From contig OZ020267.1 in assembly GCA_963971225.1 (NCBI GenBank), positions 105,487,892-105,551,891 on the forward strand: 64,000 bases of DNA. The letters run 5' to 3'. A program made the position numbers and the translations under genes. Positions 1 to 11,372 of this stretch are shown one piece after another. The DNA is from Melieria omissa (lineage: Eukaryota > Arthropoda > Insecta > Diptera > Ulidiidae). Numbering within the stretch: position 1 is the stretch's first letter; the number at the start of each line of letters is the position of its first letter. The notes under the pieces are model-generated. The model was not told the DNA's origin, searched no databases, and saw only the letters and a program-made list of their open reading frames with translations.

Positions 1-151
1 TCGACTATTTCTTGATTTTTTCATTCATTCATTATATTCGGATTTCGATGATTCTTTACAACATTAAGTTACTTAAATCCTATCACAATTACTACCGCTC
101 TGAGACATTGAAAACTATTTAATTTTCTTTCTAAAATTGCTCTCAACTTAC

Positions 152-335
152 CCGAATAATACGTTAAATACGATTCATTGTGATCCTCGAAGCCATCGCC
201 ACTTGAATGCTGCTCATATGGATAGTTATTGATATCATATGAACGTCCTGAAGCCATAATGCGCGGTCGATCTTCTTCAATAATGCTTTCGATTTCCTCT
301 TTGAATATATCAAAAATGCTGGCGGTGCATTTAAG
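152..335 (-). CDS. beat-family gene, exon E (end of Ig2 and following linker)
   Basis: This exon encodes 61 codons plus one base, in phase with the preceding exon. It starts after a TTTTAG acceptor (minus strand) and ends at a G|GTAAGT donor. The peptide opens LKCTASIFDIFKEE, whose Cys is the F-strand cysteine of the second Ig domain. An acidic helix-like stretch and RPRIMASGRSYDINNYP follow, then a Gly/Asp/His-rich tail with one N-glycosylation sequon (NES). Beat proteins are secreted or membrane-anchored Ig proteins that bind Sidestep-family receptors during axon guidance. The open frame runs through the donor for about 20 codons, but the consensus GTAAGT argues for splicing to a further exon left of position 1. 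The match to the beat family is strong; assignment to the beat-II subgroup is from memory of family sequences and less sure. Confidence 0.88.
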
Positions 336-402
336 CTAAAATTTTCATTTAGTATAAACATTAATTTGATTTCCAAAAATGTATAAAAACATTTTACTTT
401 AC

Positions 403-525
403 CCTCATTTGTCCTTTGACAAAATGCTGTGTTGTGACCATAAAATGTACGGCACTTACTACCGATTCCAAGTTATTGTCCTCATATTTCTCAATTTGAT
501 AGGTTTTAATGTGATGCGGTGGCAC
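403..525 (-). CDS. beat-family gene, exon D (middle of Ig2)
   Basis: This exon has exactly 41 codons, phase 0 at both ends, between an acceptor reading CCTACATTTAG and a donor AGG|GTAAAG. The peptide begins VPPHHIKTYQIEK and continues through NLESVVSAVHFMVTTQHF to KGQMR. It is the C'-to-E strand part of the second Ig-like domain and joins in frame to exon C (..NGIV) and exon E (LKC..). It is too short and lacks a Met in the right place, so a simple ORF search misses it. I found it because exons C and E left a gap of family sequence. Only a 67-bp intron (336-402) separates it from exon E, the usual minimal size for flies, whereas the intron before it is over 10 kb. GTAAAG is a slightly weaker donor than the other exons have. 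Confidence 0.88.
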
Positions 526-3500
526 CTAAATGTAGGCAAATCAAATAAAGGTTATGCGTAAGCAGTTGTAACTAGGAGTTTTATAATAAAAGTGGGCTGA
601 CATATCACATATATCAATGTGATTAATTTTTGTTAATTTTTTTTTTTTTTTGAATTATCTATTTTTTTTGGAACAAATATTGATTGAAAAATAATATATA
701 TAAAAAAATAAAAAATATAAAAAATAAGAAACAATATATTATATTAAAAAATTATTATGTCCATTTGGACCAAAAATCTGGGCCTTTTTATTTCACTAAT
801 AAATTTTTGTTAATTTTTTGTTTTTTCCTTAATTTTTTATTTTTTGATGAAATGAATATTGATCAAAAAAAATTAATGCTTTATAGAAATTAATTAGGAA
901 AAAAATTAAGATTAGACTAGAAAAAATAAGATTAAGAACTGAAAATGGAACTTCGAACATTCGAACTGAAAATGGAACTATTTATCACTTGGAACTTTGA
1001 ACCACTTTTATGTAATTTGGGCCTTGAAAAAACCAAATAACTATGTTACTTTCGTTTTTGTATTAAAAAACAATTTGTCGAAAACCAAAAATGGTCCTTT
1101 CGTTCCCATTTTGAGACTTTTCTAGGACAATGCTGCTACCAAAACATTTAAGTTGAGTGACAACTGTATTTCTATGTGCGTTTATATCTTAAATTTATCT
1201 GTAATCTACGTTAATACGCAACGCTGCGCACTTACTAACACCCACGCAGCAATCAACGTCAGTGCCCACACACAACCAACTATACCCACGCAGGCCATAT
1301 TGCTTGCGTTCCCCATGCCCCGCAGCAACAACAACAACAACAACTGCACCACCGAATCGTGTAGGTGTGAAAGGCAAAACAATATGTCTTACGCTTCGGT
1401 CGGACAGACTGGCGACAGACCAGACCAAACGAACACCGAGTGCGAACTGCTCCAATGGCACCAAACCGAAATGTTGCGGTAACTAAAATTGTCGCAATTT
1501 ATGGGGTTTTTCTATATTTATGTTGTTGTTGTTGGTTTGCTTTGTTGTATTGTGTCATTTGCGTTCTGAATTTCTTGAATTTCGGTTTTTTTTTATATTT
1601 CAGTTTGCCTTCAAATTTCCGCAACATACTTTTAGGAGTTGAAAAACAATCATCGTGGACCATTTTCATGATTGTGAATTTGGGCTGTTCGAGTGTTGCC
1701 TATTGGCAACTTGAAGCTTTTCATATTGATGCTGTTCTTGTTGTTGTGCTGTCGTTATTATTGCCATTTGCTGTTTTTGTTGTTGTTGTTGTTGCTGTCG
1801 TCGTTTGTCGTCATAATGAATTATGACCCGTTCGCATGTTGAAATATTTGAAATTTTCCGCCAGAATTACAACGGCGCTTGCTCGCTGCTGTACCCACAA
1901 TTACAGCAACAAAACAAATTTACAAAAACACCAACTACAACAACAACAACACAAACTAAGACAAACAAGTGCGGCGCTGGTAAGTGAGAGTTTTTCGGTT
2001 CGGTTCGTCGAGGCGACTGCAGAAATTGTATTGTGGTTTTCATTTGTCAGTGTCGCAAAGCGCCCGTCGCCGAATGGCAAACCTCAAAGGCGTAGCATAT
2101 TTTTAGGCAGTGGGGCGATTGCAGCTGGTTGAACGAGTGAATTGTTTGTCAGTTTGGTTGGTTGTTGGGTGGTGCACGCACACGCACACCCACACAAATG
2201 TACAAACGTGCTCACACTTACACACACACATAGATACACATGCACACAGCCAAAACGTAGCGCCCGTGTGGGCGTCTGTCCCAGTGCGTTTGCTTGCGTC
2301 CAATAAAGGACGCAAAATGTCGTTGCGGTCGACATTGTTGACATTTGTAATGTGGCCATGCGTTTCTGAATTGTTGTTGTTGTTGTTTTAGCTTTTTGGT
2401 ACGCTTGCCTTCAGTTGCTTATTAAAAATTTAAAATAATTGCCATGAATTTTATGTATGCTACCAATTTGCGAGCGTAAATTTTCTCACCAACAAAATTG
2501 TACAAAATAATTTTATGCAAAAACAAATTTTGTTTTTTAGACTTTTTCACCGCAACTGCCAGCGGCATTTAACAGCATCAGGCACATTAATTTGCTGCAC
2601 TTTTTGACAAGAAATGTCATTTAAAGCCAATAACGTGGCATACACGAAGGCGCTCAAAGACAGACTAACCAAATCAGCCACAAATAAGTTAATTTCCCAA
2701 TAGCTAACAGCAAAGTGGAAATGCAAAATATACCAAATAGCATTAAGCAAGTACGTATTGAAAACAACAATATTTGTTGGTGCCCGCATTCAATGAAATT
2801 GCATTCAGAGAAATGCTCGTATCAGCGAAAAATGTTTGCACAGAAACCGCTGCGCAATTGAAGAGAGAATGAATACACAAATAAGTTGCTGATCTACTTA
2901 ATCATTCAACCGAAAAGTGGATTTCATTCATAACTTAAACTTTAGTAAAAAGAAAAATCATAGTTTATGTTGGCAATTTTTGGTTTATTTTTTCGTGCTG
3001 CGGCAACGAAAAGAAGTATTGAGAAGCATTGACCTTTTCAGGCGCCTTCTTCCACATATTAGACATTCAGTCACTCGCTCATGAGATATTGTAATAGACA
3101 TAAATTTGTGGGTATGTGTGTGTGTGTGCGTATTGAAAACGAAAGCTGCACATGTAAGATATATAAAGATGAATTGGAGGGAGTAGAGTAAATCAAAAGT
3201 TGGCTGGTGGGAAGTGACTGAGAAAGCAAAGCATACAAACAAATTTTCTAAAATAAAATGTTGAGTAGTAGGAACGAAGCTGCGTCAGGCGATTGGGTAC
3301 AGTAAAGTTGCAGTAGAATGAGTGAAAAGAAAGGCTGATGGGTTCTGACTGAGAAAGGAAAGCCTTTAGAATAAATCGATGCCTTGACTTGTGGTCCTTT
3401 TGAAGGTTACCAAAAAATTTGTGCTATCAAAATTGTGTAGTAAAGTAGTATTTTTCGTTGGTGGATTCCGTCGGATTTCCTTTCTTCATTTTAGCTGACA

Positions 3501-3602
3501 AAATAACCTATTGAGTATCTGCCGAACATCTGCTTCCGACACTTACAATGTTGAGGTAGTAAATAAGAAATAACTTAAACAAAAAACTGAGATACTAGCT
3601 GG

Positions 3603-3757
3603 AACATTTCTAGAAGAATCACTGAATCAAAAGCTCTCACTTTCAAACTGAATTGACATTTAAAAAACAGAGTCTACTCTCACATTTCTAGGAGAATAAA
3701 TGCATAAAAAAATATCACTTTCAAACTGATTAGACAGTTTAAAAACAGAATCTATCT
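3603..3757. repeat. two-copy diverged tandem duplication, about 78 bp
   Basis: The phrases ACATTTCTAG..GAAT, TCACTTTCAAACTGA, TT.GACA.TTTAAAA and ACAGA.TCTA appear twice in order, starting near 3604 and 3682. Differences are mostly single-base changes and small indels. No coding content is seen. Confidence 0.6.
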
Positions 3758-4074
3758 TCACAAGTCGACAGTAAAGTCTAATAAGTTAGTCATCAAGTGA
3801 GTCACAGGGCTAGGATACCTTAATGAGCAAGCTTTCCCTTATAGTCTCTTTGAATCGCCAAGACATCTTCATGTCTTAAGTTCACATATGAATTATGAGA
3901 ACCAAGTAAACACGATTCTAAACAGACATTGCGGTTCCAGGCAACGTAAGCTCAATGACGTTAGCTGATTCAAAAAGTTGCTTGTTAGCTGTTAAATTTA
4001 GGCTTCAATGCCTCCTTGCTGCAACTTCCATGCTTAAACGAAATGTTGTTAGGTGCATACTCACTAATAAAAGC

Positions 4075-5040
4075 TAGACATAGTATACTTTTAGGATAAT
4101 AATAAGAAAAAGAATAAATTATAATAAATAACTAATAAAAATTAAATAATAAAAGTAATAAAATAAAAATAATAAATAATAAAAGTTAGACATAGGATAC
4201 TTTTAGGATAATAACAAAAAAATATTTAAAAAATAATAATAAATAATAAAAATAATAAAATGAAAAAAATACTAAATATTAAACATAGCATACTTATAGG
4301 ATAGTTACTAAAATATTAAATAAATAATAATAAATAAATAATAAATATAATAAAATGAAAATAAAATACTTAAAGCTATGTCTAGCATACTTTTAGGATA
4401 ATAAAAAAATATTAAATAAATAATAAAAAATTATTTATAACAAAATAATAAAAATAATAAAATAAAAATATATACTAAAAGCTAAACATAGCATACTTTT
4501 AGGATAATAAATAAAATATGAAATAAATAATAACGAATAAATGATAAAAACAAAAATAATAAAAATTAGGTGCATACTCACTAATAAATGCTAGACATAG
4601 TATACTTTTAGGATTATAATTAAAAAGATTAAATAAATAATAATAATTAAATTGGAAAATAATAATAAAAATAAATAGTAAATACTAAAAGTTGGACATA
4701 GCATACTTTTAGGATAATAACAAAAACAAATTAAATAAATAATAAAAAATAAATAGTAAAAATAATAAAATGAAAAAACTAAATACTAAACATAGCATAC
4801 TTTTAAGATAACAAAAAAATATTTAATAAATAATAAAAAATAAGTAATAAAAAAAATAAAAAAAAAATAAATAATTAAAGTTAGACTTAGCATACTTTTA
4901 CGATGCTCTGTTAAAGACAAATCCTAAAGTTCAGTTGTGGAAACATCTCTTCTGCAGATTTAATTTATTAAAATTGCCGTACAACAGTCAAACACACCAA
5001 AAGTTGCACTACATATGTGTAGCATACTTTTGGGCTGCAA
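4075..5040. repeat. degenerate tandem array, about 100-bp unit with CATACTTTTAGGATAATAA core
   Basis: A conserved core (GCTAGACATAGTATACTTTTAGGAT and variants) recurs near 4075, 4189, 4282, 4385, 4488, 4597, 4697, 4790, 4887 and 5020, about every 95-115 bp. The spacers are A-rich AATAAATAAT runs of variable length. The core is far better conserved than the spacers. The spacers may be slipping microsatellites, or the core may be under constraint; the sequence cannot decide. A related string (CCTAAAAGTATGC on either strand) also occurs singly near 6400, 25195 and 30235. Confidence 0.75.
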
Positions 5041-7508
5041 ATCAAGAGTAACATTACTCTTCTATTGGTCATTGCATGACTAACCCATTAGCTAAGAGTA
5101 ATTGAAAATAACAACAAACAAATTAAAAAACACTTTCACGCGCTTGTTGTCGTTATTCTTTGTTTTAATTTCACTTTTGTTGTGAATTGTTTGGTTCTCT
5201 GTATTTTGTTTTTTCTTTGGCAATTTCCGAATTACCGTCAAATAACTGTCGCATTTTTAAAAGCCTACCTTCGGGCGCATCAAATCAAATTGTCAGTCGA
5301 CTTCGGTGTGCGTTGACATGTTTATGACTTGACATATATTTGTGTTGCGTTGCTGGCAAATGTTGTCGTTATTATTTTTATTGTTGTTGCTGTGTTTGTC
5401 ATTTTTGTAACAATTGTTATGTTTTGTAGCTGTTTGTGGCATATTTGGTGACAAGCAAATATTTTAACATTTGCCAACAACAAAAAAAAACTCCAAAAAC
5501 AATTGCAACAGCCGGTTGTTGTCACTTTTTCGCTGTTACTGTTCCGCTTTTGATGTTTATGTGCCAGCCATTATTACTGCTGTTGCTGTTGTTGTCATTG
5601 TAATATTGTAAATTTGTTGCTGTTATTGAAATATTTTGTTGTTGTTGTTGGACATTTTCGACATACGACAGCGTTGAAAAGCGTCAGAGTCAACAGTCAG
5701 CAGTCAACAGCTGCAACGGCCATCAACAATTTTCAGCCGCATCATTGCAGACAGCAAAACACTGATGAAAAAACATACACCACCAATAGCAACAACAATG
5801 CCAGCAAACAAAACAACAAAAAACACACCACAATGAAGTTTATGAGACAATGTGGTGGGAAGAGGGGTGTAGAAAAATCTCATATCCGCCGTAAGGTTGA
5901 AGTGACAGTGCGATGTGCGCGCAGGTTTGGTGGCTGATGGCATCGGTGATAGCACAGTGGTGAGGTTGATGAATTTAATGCGCGCTCTTTGTGTCTGCGG
6001 ATTCGTGTTTTTTTCGTAGCAACTTTATTGAAAGCCCAAAAAAATTGCAAACAGAAAGTTTAAAGTTGAAGCATCAGAGTCTCGTAGAGGTGAAAGTGTT
6101 TTGTTTTTTTGTGTTTTGGTAAAAATGAATGAAAAAATAATGAACGAAACAGTGGATAGGCTTGGGCTGTTTCACTTGAAAAGTGTGTTCACAATACCTG
6201 AAGTTGGTTAGAATCAGCAGAGAGCAGCAAGAATAATGTGATTTGTGGCGTTTCAGTATGAAAATTAGAGTCGAGATTTAACACAACAAAAAATTACCAA
6301 AATTGAATTTCTGCAATATCCACATAGTGCTCACAAATTTTTATCCCAAGCACCTGAATTGCATTAGCAGTCAATGTGCCACAAATCAAATGCTTGCAGC
6401 CCTAAAGTATGCAAAGTAGTAATTGCAAATGCCAGCAAGAAAACAGAGAACAAAAATTAGAAGCAATTTCAACTGATTTGTGCACAATTTTCTCAAAGTG
6501 ATAGTGAAAGTGACAACAAAAGTATTATTAACCCCTTCAACACCAAGCACAAACCACTGTCTATTGTGAGATATTGTTTGTCGTTATAAAAGATGCAATA
6601 AGACAGAAAAAAAGAGCCAACAAATAAATTGCTCCATCTGGAAAGGTTGAAAATTTCACTGCAAGCTGCCCTTTTGCATCTTTCTGTTTATTTTTGGCAT
6701 CTTTTAGATTTGCAATCTTCACTCTGCAACCATTTTCCTTTCAATTCCCATTTTGCGTCCAGTTTCTTTCTCCTCGCATGCAGCCAAATATTTAAACGAT
6801 TTTTTTTTGTTTTTTTAGTTTTCGTTTTATATTTTCTGACATTTTCTAGTCAAATTTTCCATGGCACCGCTGCCTCGCTTTGCTTTCACCGCATGTTGTG
6901 CACAGTCATCTGTTGCTGTTGTTGTCGTTGTAATTTTTAAAACGGTTATTGTTTTTCTGTGCACTTTACATTTTGCACCTCTACGCCAAAAATGCTGCGA
7001 CAAAACACATAAAACCTGCGCGACACAACAAAAAAACCGCACGAAAAAGAAGAAATATGGCCACCACACACACACAGCGCAACAGCCGTTGTCATATTTT
7101 TGTGATTTCACAGGTGAAGGCGATGACATTTTTTTGTATTATCTGTGTTGTGTGTTTTTGGGCGCGCAAACAATTTTAGTGTTTTACATTTGTATGCGGT
7201 TTTTATGGTTGTCATTGCTGGGCCAGTGTTTTAAGAGGGGCCGGGGAATGGGAGTAGGAAGAGGTCGCCTATTTTATTTGCACACAATTTTTTTTTGTTC
7301 ATGCGCTTCAACAGATTTTGCTGTAATTTTAGAGGAATGATGTGCACTCAGCTAGCAGCAATTTTCAATTTTTTGTTGGTCAGGTGCGTTCGCCAAGCCT
7401 TGATGACAATTTCTTTGGAGCATTTTAGTTTTTTTTTGTTTGTGTTTTAGTAATTTAAAAGCAGTTTTACGTTTTTGCGAAATGCTAAGAAAACACGAAT
7501 TAGGTTAT

Positions 7509-7790
7509 GAAATATTTTACTATTCAAAATTGCACTAATGCAAAAATCGCCAACTCTAAAAGAAAAAAAGAAAAAGAAAATTTAAGTGGTTTAAAAAAAA
7601 ACTTTGCTCTTGAAAATTGCTTTAAAAGTTAATTTAGAAATTGGGCTATGAAATATTTTACTATTCAAAATTGCAAAAATAGAAAAATTGCAAACGCTGA
7701 GAAATCGCATGCGAGAAAATTGAAGTGGTTTTTAAAGTAAAATATGTGCTGTGGAGAATTTCTTTAAAAGTTAGTTTAGAAATTGTTTAA
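7509..7790. repeat. two-copy tandem duplication, 141-bp period
   Basis: The block starting GAAATATTTTACTATTC at 7509 is repeated from 7650. The following AAATCGC, AAGTGGTTT and TTTAAAAGTTA segments appear in the same order in both. The copies differ by scattered substitutions and A-run length changes. Confidence 0.7.
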
Positions 7791-7849
7791 CAATCTTTAT
7801 GTAAGAAAAAACATTAGTGATATTTTATTCTCTCGATTGTGCAAGTCAC

Positions 7850-8236
7850 ATGAACCTTTGGAGACATGAGAACATGTCCTATGCTTCTGCTCCGCCAACT
7901 CAAACAACGCTTGGCAATCTTGGGTGCAAATGAGTTTGTTGTATTAAATGAAATGACAACTCTAGGATTGAGACATTAGCTGAGGTTTGCCAAAAGAGAT
8001 CACTACTACAACTTATAAACGTATTTCCACCTGGTGTCTGGTAAGGACCCAATAGGAAGAAACTATAAGTCACCTTTTGTTTCATTGCCCAGCTCTCTCT
8101 ACACGAAGATGGACATCCTTAGGTTCTCCCTTCTGTACCAACTTGGACGATCTCAGATTAGTCAACATAAGAGACTTGCTGACAAACATATTGGCTTGTG
8201 TTCAACTTGCAGTAAGTCAAATTACGTTTGCCTTCG
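7850..8236 (+). mobile_element. non-LTR retrotransposon remnant, C-terminal CCHC region
   Basis: In one forward frame from about 8056 the translation reads EETISHLLFHCPALSTRRW followed by TSLG and LVNIRDLLTNI. That is the stereotyped tail of pol proteins of RNase H-bearing non-LTR elements: a His and Cys of a zinc-knuckle, then CPAL.RRR..LG, then an N-[IV]-R/D-I-A-type helix. The upstream part (7850-8040) has LWRHE-like traces of the H-x-R region but is frame-broken. No intact ORF remains. The 3' side is interrupted by an opposite-oriented retroelement end at 8236. Confidence 0.65.
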
Positions 8237-8319
8237 TTGGTTGGTTGGTTGGTTAAGTGGCTGCCTCTGTATGAGACACACTTAGGCCTATGGGCCCGTT
8301 GTGATACCACAAATTCCAC
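8236..8319 (-). mobile_element. 5'-truncated non-LTR retrotransposon 3' end with (CCAA)n tail
   Basis: Read on the minus strand, this is TGGTATCACAACGGGCCC, then CCTAAGTGTGTC, GGCAGCCACTTAA and a (CCAA)n tail. The same 3'-UTR phrases (TGGTATCACAATG.G, TTAAGTG, GGC.GCCACT) are found on the minus strand at 61075-61145 and in the nested fragment at 36355-36473, so this is one dispersed family. Simple-repeat 3' tails are typical of the R1/I/LOA groups. Confidence 0.6.
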
Positions 8320-8383
8320 CCGTTTGAAATGTGTATGCAACACTGTTTTTTCCAAAATGTGATACAACACACATTTCAAACGG
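8320..8383. repeat. inverted repeat with 15-bp perfect arms
   Basis: The arm CCGTTTGAAATGTGT (8320-8334) is exactly inverted at 8369-8383, with a 34-bp loop. It sits between a retroelement end and a SINE-like element, so it may mark an element terminus rather than an RNA structure. Confidence 0.7.
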
Positions 8384-8640
8384 ATGGGGGAAAGGGAGGG
8401 AGGGGACCTACAGTTTAACGCCGAATCCGAACGGCGATTGGCAGTTTTTTCTTTCACACTTGGAGGTTTTGCCATTGCCTGCCAAGAGCGCACTTGTGCG
8501 ATTCTTGTAATTCTCATTTCCTTCATGTGGATAGCGATAGAAGTAAATGAGTGGTTTTTCCAGCCTAAGCCAGGAATCGAACCTGGGGCGCTCGGTATGA
8601 GAAGCCAGCGCGCTACCCGCTGAGCTGTCGAGGCCGAAAG
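8384..8640 (-). mobile_element. tRNA-related SINE-like element
   Basis: The minus-strand 5' end is a tRNA-like domain (8634-8563, described separately). Downstream in the element's own direction (toward lower coordinates) lies a body containing, on the plus strand, GGCGATTGGCAG and GAGGTTTTGCCATTGCCTGCC. From general familiarity, that body resembles a repeat common in tephritid genomes; I cannot verify this here. No coding potential is expected. Borders are approximate and no target-site duplication was identified. Confidence 0.5.
8563..8634 (-). pseudogene. tRNA-like sequence (degenerate, Met-CAT-like)
   Basis: On the minus strand it begins GCCTCGACAGCTCAGCGGGT, with an A-box-like AGCTCAGCGGGTAGCGC. 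There is a CTCATA stretch in the anticodon region. A perfect T-arm follows, CCAGG-TTCGATT-CCTGG, with a B box. The acceptor stem pairs only partly (GCCT against AGGC), and the anticodon stem is poor. That fits a SINE head or tRNA pseudogene rather than a functional tRNA. It resembles elongator tRNA-Met in its 5' half. Confidence 0.6.
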
Positions 8641-9543
8641 ACCTAATAAGGCTATTTGTGGCCATCCACTAACACCTATCTACCTTCATTGTTCTCCAGA
8701 ACTCTGAGAAGATAAATGGATGGTAAGAAGTAGTAAATGTATGAAAATATGATGACGAGTTGGAACTATTTAATATATGTTGTAGTGTTTTAGGGCGCGT
8801 AAAATTTGTTCCTAGTCCAACAATTCTGAAACAACTTAAGTTGTGTTTAGTTTATGCTAAGAGATGAGAAGATGTTTCATTTTTTGTACCGAGAGAAAGG
8901 GAATTATGTCGATCGCGACACAGATTTGGAGAGAGTTCTCTTGAAGAGTACTAAAAGAAACATTTTTTTTTAATACTTTGGTCTTGACTAACCCGTTAAA
9001 TTAACTCTCGAGTCGAACCTTGTTTTGCTGCCAAGCCCAATAACCAGTTAAGCGTCAACTTTAGTCATATCGATATTACAAGTTGCGCCTCAGAGAAGAC
9101 GATGCAATTATAGTATTTACTTATTTTGTATTTTAGGCATTTAAACATATTCAAATATTCAAATGCTCATATTTCAGTTTAAACACTCTTAACGCCCATC
9201 CCAGTTTTTTTAATCAGATCCCCTTACAAAAGTAAAGATTTGCATGTAAAAAGCTCTTCATGGTTACTCGATTTCGCCAGGTGACTCAAAGAAGAGGCCT
9301 ACGTTTATTTTGTTATCCTTTTTAAATATTTGTTTAGCTTAAAGAGGGGTTAATAGGTGTGGGTAGTCTGAACTGGTGCTGCTAGTGTTGTTGTTGTTGC
9401 GTTAGTATGGTTTCTGGAAAGGAAAATCTATTGCAAGGGGCTCATTACAACTAATTTAAGTAGAAAGTTAAAGAGTTTGACTTGATAATGCTGAAGGGAT
9501 TGTTTCTCAATTAGGAAATAGAATATATTGGAAATTTAGTAAA

Positions 9544-9615
9544 GTGGAAATAGAACCCACGACTTCCAGAAGCCCAGTACACTTCAAGCTTTACTACCAA
9601 AGCGACCATCTAACT
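9544..9615 (-). pseudogene. possible second tRNA-derived fragment
   Basis: The minus strand reads GTTAGATGGTCGCTTTGGTAG.. and ends ..GTGGGTTCTATTTCCAC. The first part looks like a D-arm/A-box and the second like a T-arm with a degenerate B box (GGTTCTATT instead of GGTTCGATT). The spacing suits a tRNA-like fold, but the middle is weak. It could be a SINE head or chance. Confidence 0.3.
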
Positions 9616-9639
9616 CTCGAACTTTTAAGGTGAAATTTT

Positions 9640-10140
9640 TTATGGAAAATTTAAGCTTTGTTTCACTTTTCGTTAAGTTGATTTGATTGTTTTACTTTTT
9701 GTTTTTTGAATGAAAAGTTTTATATACAATTTTTGTTAAATTTTCCTAAAAATTTTTATAAAAAATTAAATAAATAAAATAAAATAAAATGTTTGTAACA
9801 TTTTCAAAAAATGTTTATAAAAAATTTTATATAAAATTTTTGAAAAATTTTCATAAAATTTAAAAAAAAAAAATTGTTATACAAATTTTTAAAAATTTTC
9901 ATAAAATTTAGAAATTTAGAAATAAAACTTAAACTTAAAATTTAATTTACATGAAAAATGTGTATAACAATTTTTATAAAAACATTTTATATAAATTTTT
10001 TATAAAATTTATAAACAATTTTTATAAAATTTATAAACAATTTTCATAAAAATTTTATAAAATTTTCAAAAAATTTTTATAAAACGTTATATAAATTTTT
10101 TTATAAAAATAAAAAATTATACAAAATTGTTTATTGAAAT
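9640..10140. repeat. degenerate AT-rich tandem region (AAAATTTTTATAAAA-like)
   Basis: About 500 bp is built of repeated TTTATAAAAATTTT/AAAATTTTCATAAAATTT phrases in loose tandem, almost without G or C. It lies in the 10.2-kb intron and shows no coding or RNA structure beyond self-complementary AT runs. Confidence 0.65.
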
Positions 10141-10715
10141 TCGATGAAATTTATTGCAAGAAAGCACTGGAAAACAGCTCAAATCAAACTTAGCTTTAAT
10201 ATTTCATTAAAATACCTTTTGATTATTAAAAAAAAAACCCTTAATTTTCTTTCTTCATAGCAGAGATGTATTTAGCTATTTTTTCGAAATTCAATTGCAA
10301 TTTTTTCACTTTACTTAACGTTCTTTCTACTATCTATTCTGACCCATAATACAACAAGCGCCGGATTCGGTGCGCCGCAATTTCTTTAAATTCTACATAA
10401 CCTCAAAAACCCACACTACTTACATAATATATTATTTTAACCCCCCAAAAAAGGGCTATCAATTTTTAAATTGCCTATAATTTTTTTGTCATCGTTCAGC
10501 CACTAATGCTCGCCAATTGCAAATTGAAATCGAAAAGCTACAAAAATAGCTTAAAAAGAAATGAGCCAACATAAAAAATGCACCAATATAAAAATTGAAT
10601 CAAAAACAACAGAAATTAAAAAAATTTAAAACAAAGAAATTAAGAATAAGTCAACGCTTACCGAGTGGTGGAGCGCAGGAAATCGCGCCACTCTCTGCCC
10701 GACCCCGCAACTTAC

Positions 10716-10849
10716 CACAATACCATTAATAGTCCATGTCAAAATAGCAGCCGGCTTTGAGAATTTAATTGAGCAATTGCCATCAACCAAATCGCCGATA
10801 CGATAGCGCGGCTGTATGCCAGTAACGATCGCCTGCTGTTCCGGCAGCT
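10716..10849 (-). CDS. beat-family gene, exon C (start of Ig2)
   Basis: The exon is 134 nt: two bases completing a split codon, then 44 codons, with an acceptor CACGCAG|AG and donor GTG|GTAAGT. With the last base of exon B the split codon is CAG (Gln). The peptide reads LPEQQAIVTGIQPRYRIGD, then GNCSIKF and WTINGIV. It carries the B-strand Cys and the invariant Trp of the second Ig domain, and the P.Y..GD motif typical of beat proteins. An N-C-S sequon overlaps the Cys. The segment KPAAILTW is notable: from memory, family members usually have Asn where this has Ile (ATT), which would remove an N-L-T sequon. Exons B and C are separated by 523 bp. Confidence 0.9.
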
Positions 10850-11372
10850 CTGCGTGGAGAGATTCCAAAACGAAAAAAAGACATTGTTACAAAAATTCTA
10901 TAAAAGTAGAAGACTAGCAAAACGAGCAGTCAATATGGTTAGAGAGGAGGGAAGGAAGGGGATTGGTAGAAGGTAAAAGAAAAAAAAATCGGTTAATCAA
11001 AATGCTGGCAAGTGCAAGCAGAGCGAAATGAAACATTGTAGGAAACAAGAAAACGTGAAATAATCTGTGCAGAATCTGTAAACTGGGGGGGCAAAGGGAT
11101 ACACGAGGTGGTGTGAGTGAGAGTGACGCCAACGCGAAATACAATTCAGCACACATTTGTCTAATTAATTTGCGTGCTAGCTGGTTGCTGAGCAATGCCA
11201 AAAATTTCATTGGCTTTGAAAGTGTTTTTCATTTTGGTACTTGGATTATTGTAGCATACTTTTTGGCGTGTGCGCGCATCAGCGTGAATTAAAACAGGAA
11301 AACGACAAGGAAATGATATGCAATGAGAAGAGGAAGAAAGGAAGGAAGGAATTTTTATCTGTTCATACTTAC
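10850..11372 (-). other. beat-family intron B-C (523 bp)
   Basis: The donor is C|GTAAGT at 11372 and the acceptor CAG ends at 10850. The frames crossing it are extensions of the exons. No repeat or structured element is recognised. It is purine-rich on the plus strand around 10930-11110 and 11320-11350 (GGAAGGAAGG). Confidence 0.8.

Larger units (their letters stand above)
526..10715 (-). other. beat-family intron C-D (10.2 kb), repeat-filled
   Basis: This intron joins exon C to exon D in phase 0. No further beat exon is needed here, because the flanking peptides join without a gap. It contains AT-rich DNA at 600-1110, a CA/TG-rich stretch at 2165-2250, short TG runs near 3112-3128, CAA/TTG microsatellites around 1325, 1785, 1935 and 5600-5830, and the repeats listed separately. 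526-3600 and 5041-7500 otherwise show ordinary low-complexity fly intron sequence with short chance frames and no recognisable protein. Confidence 0.75.
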
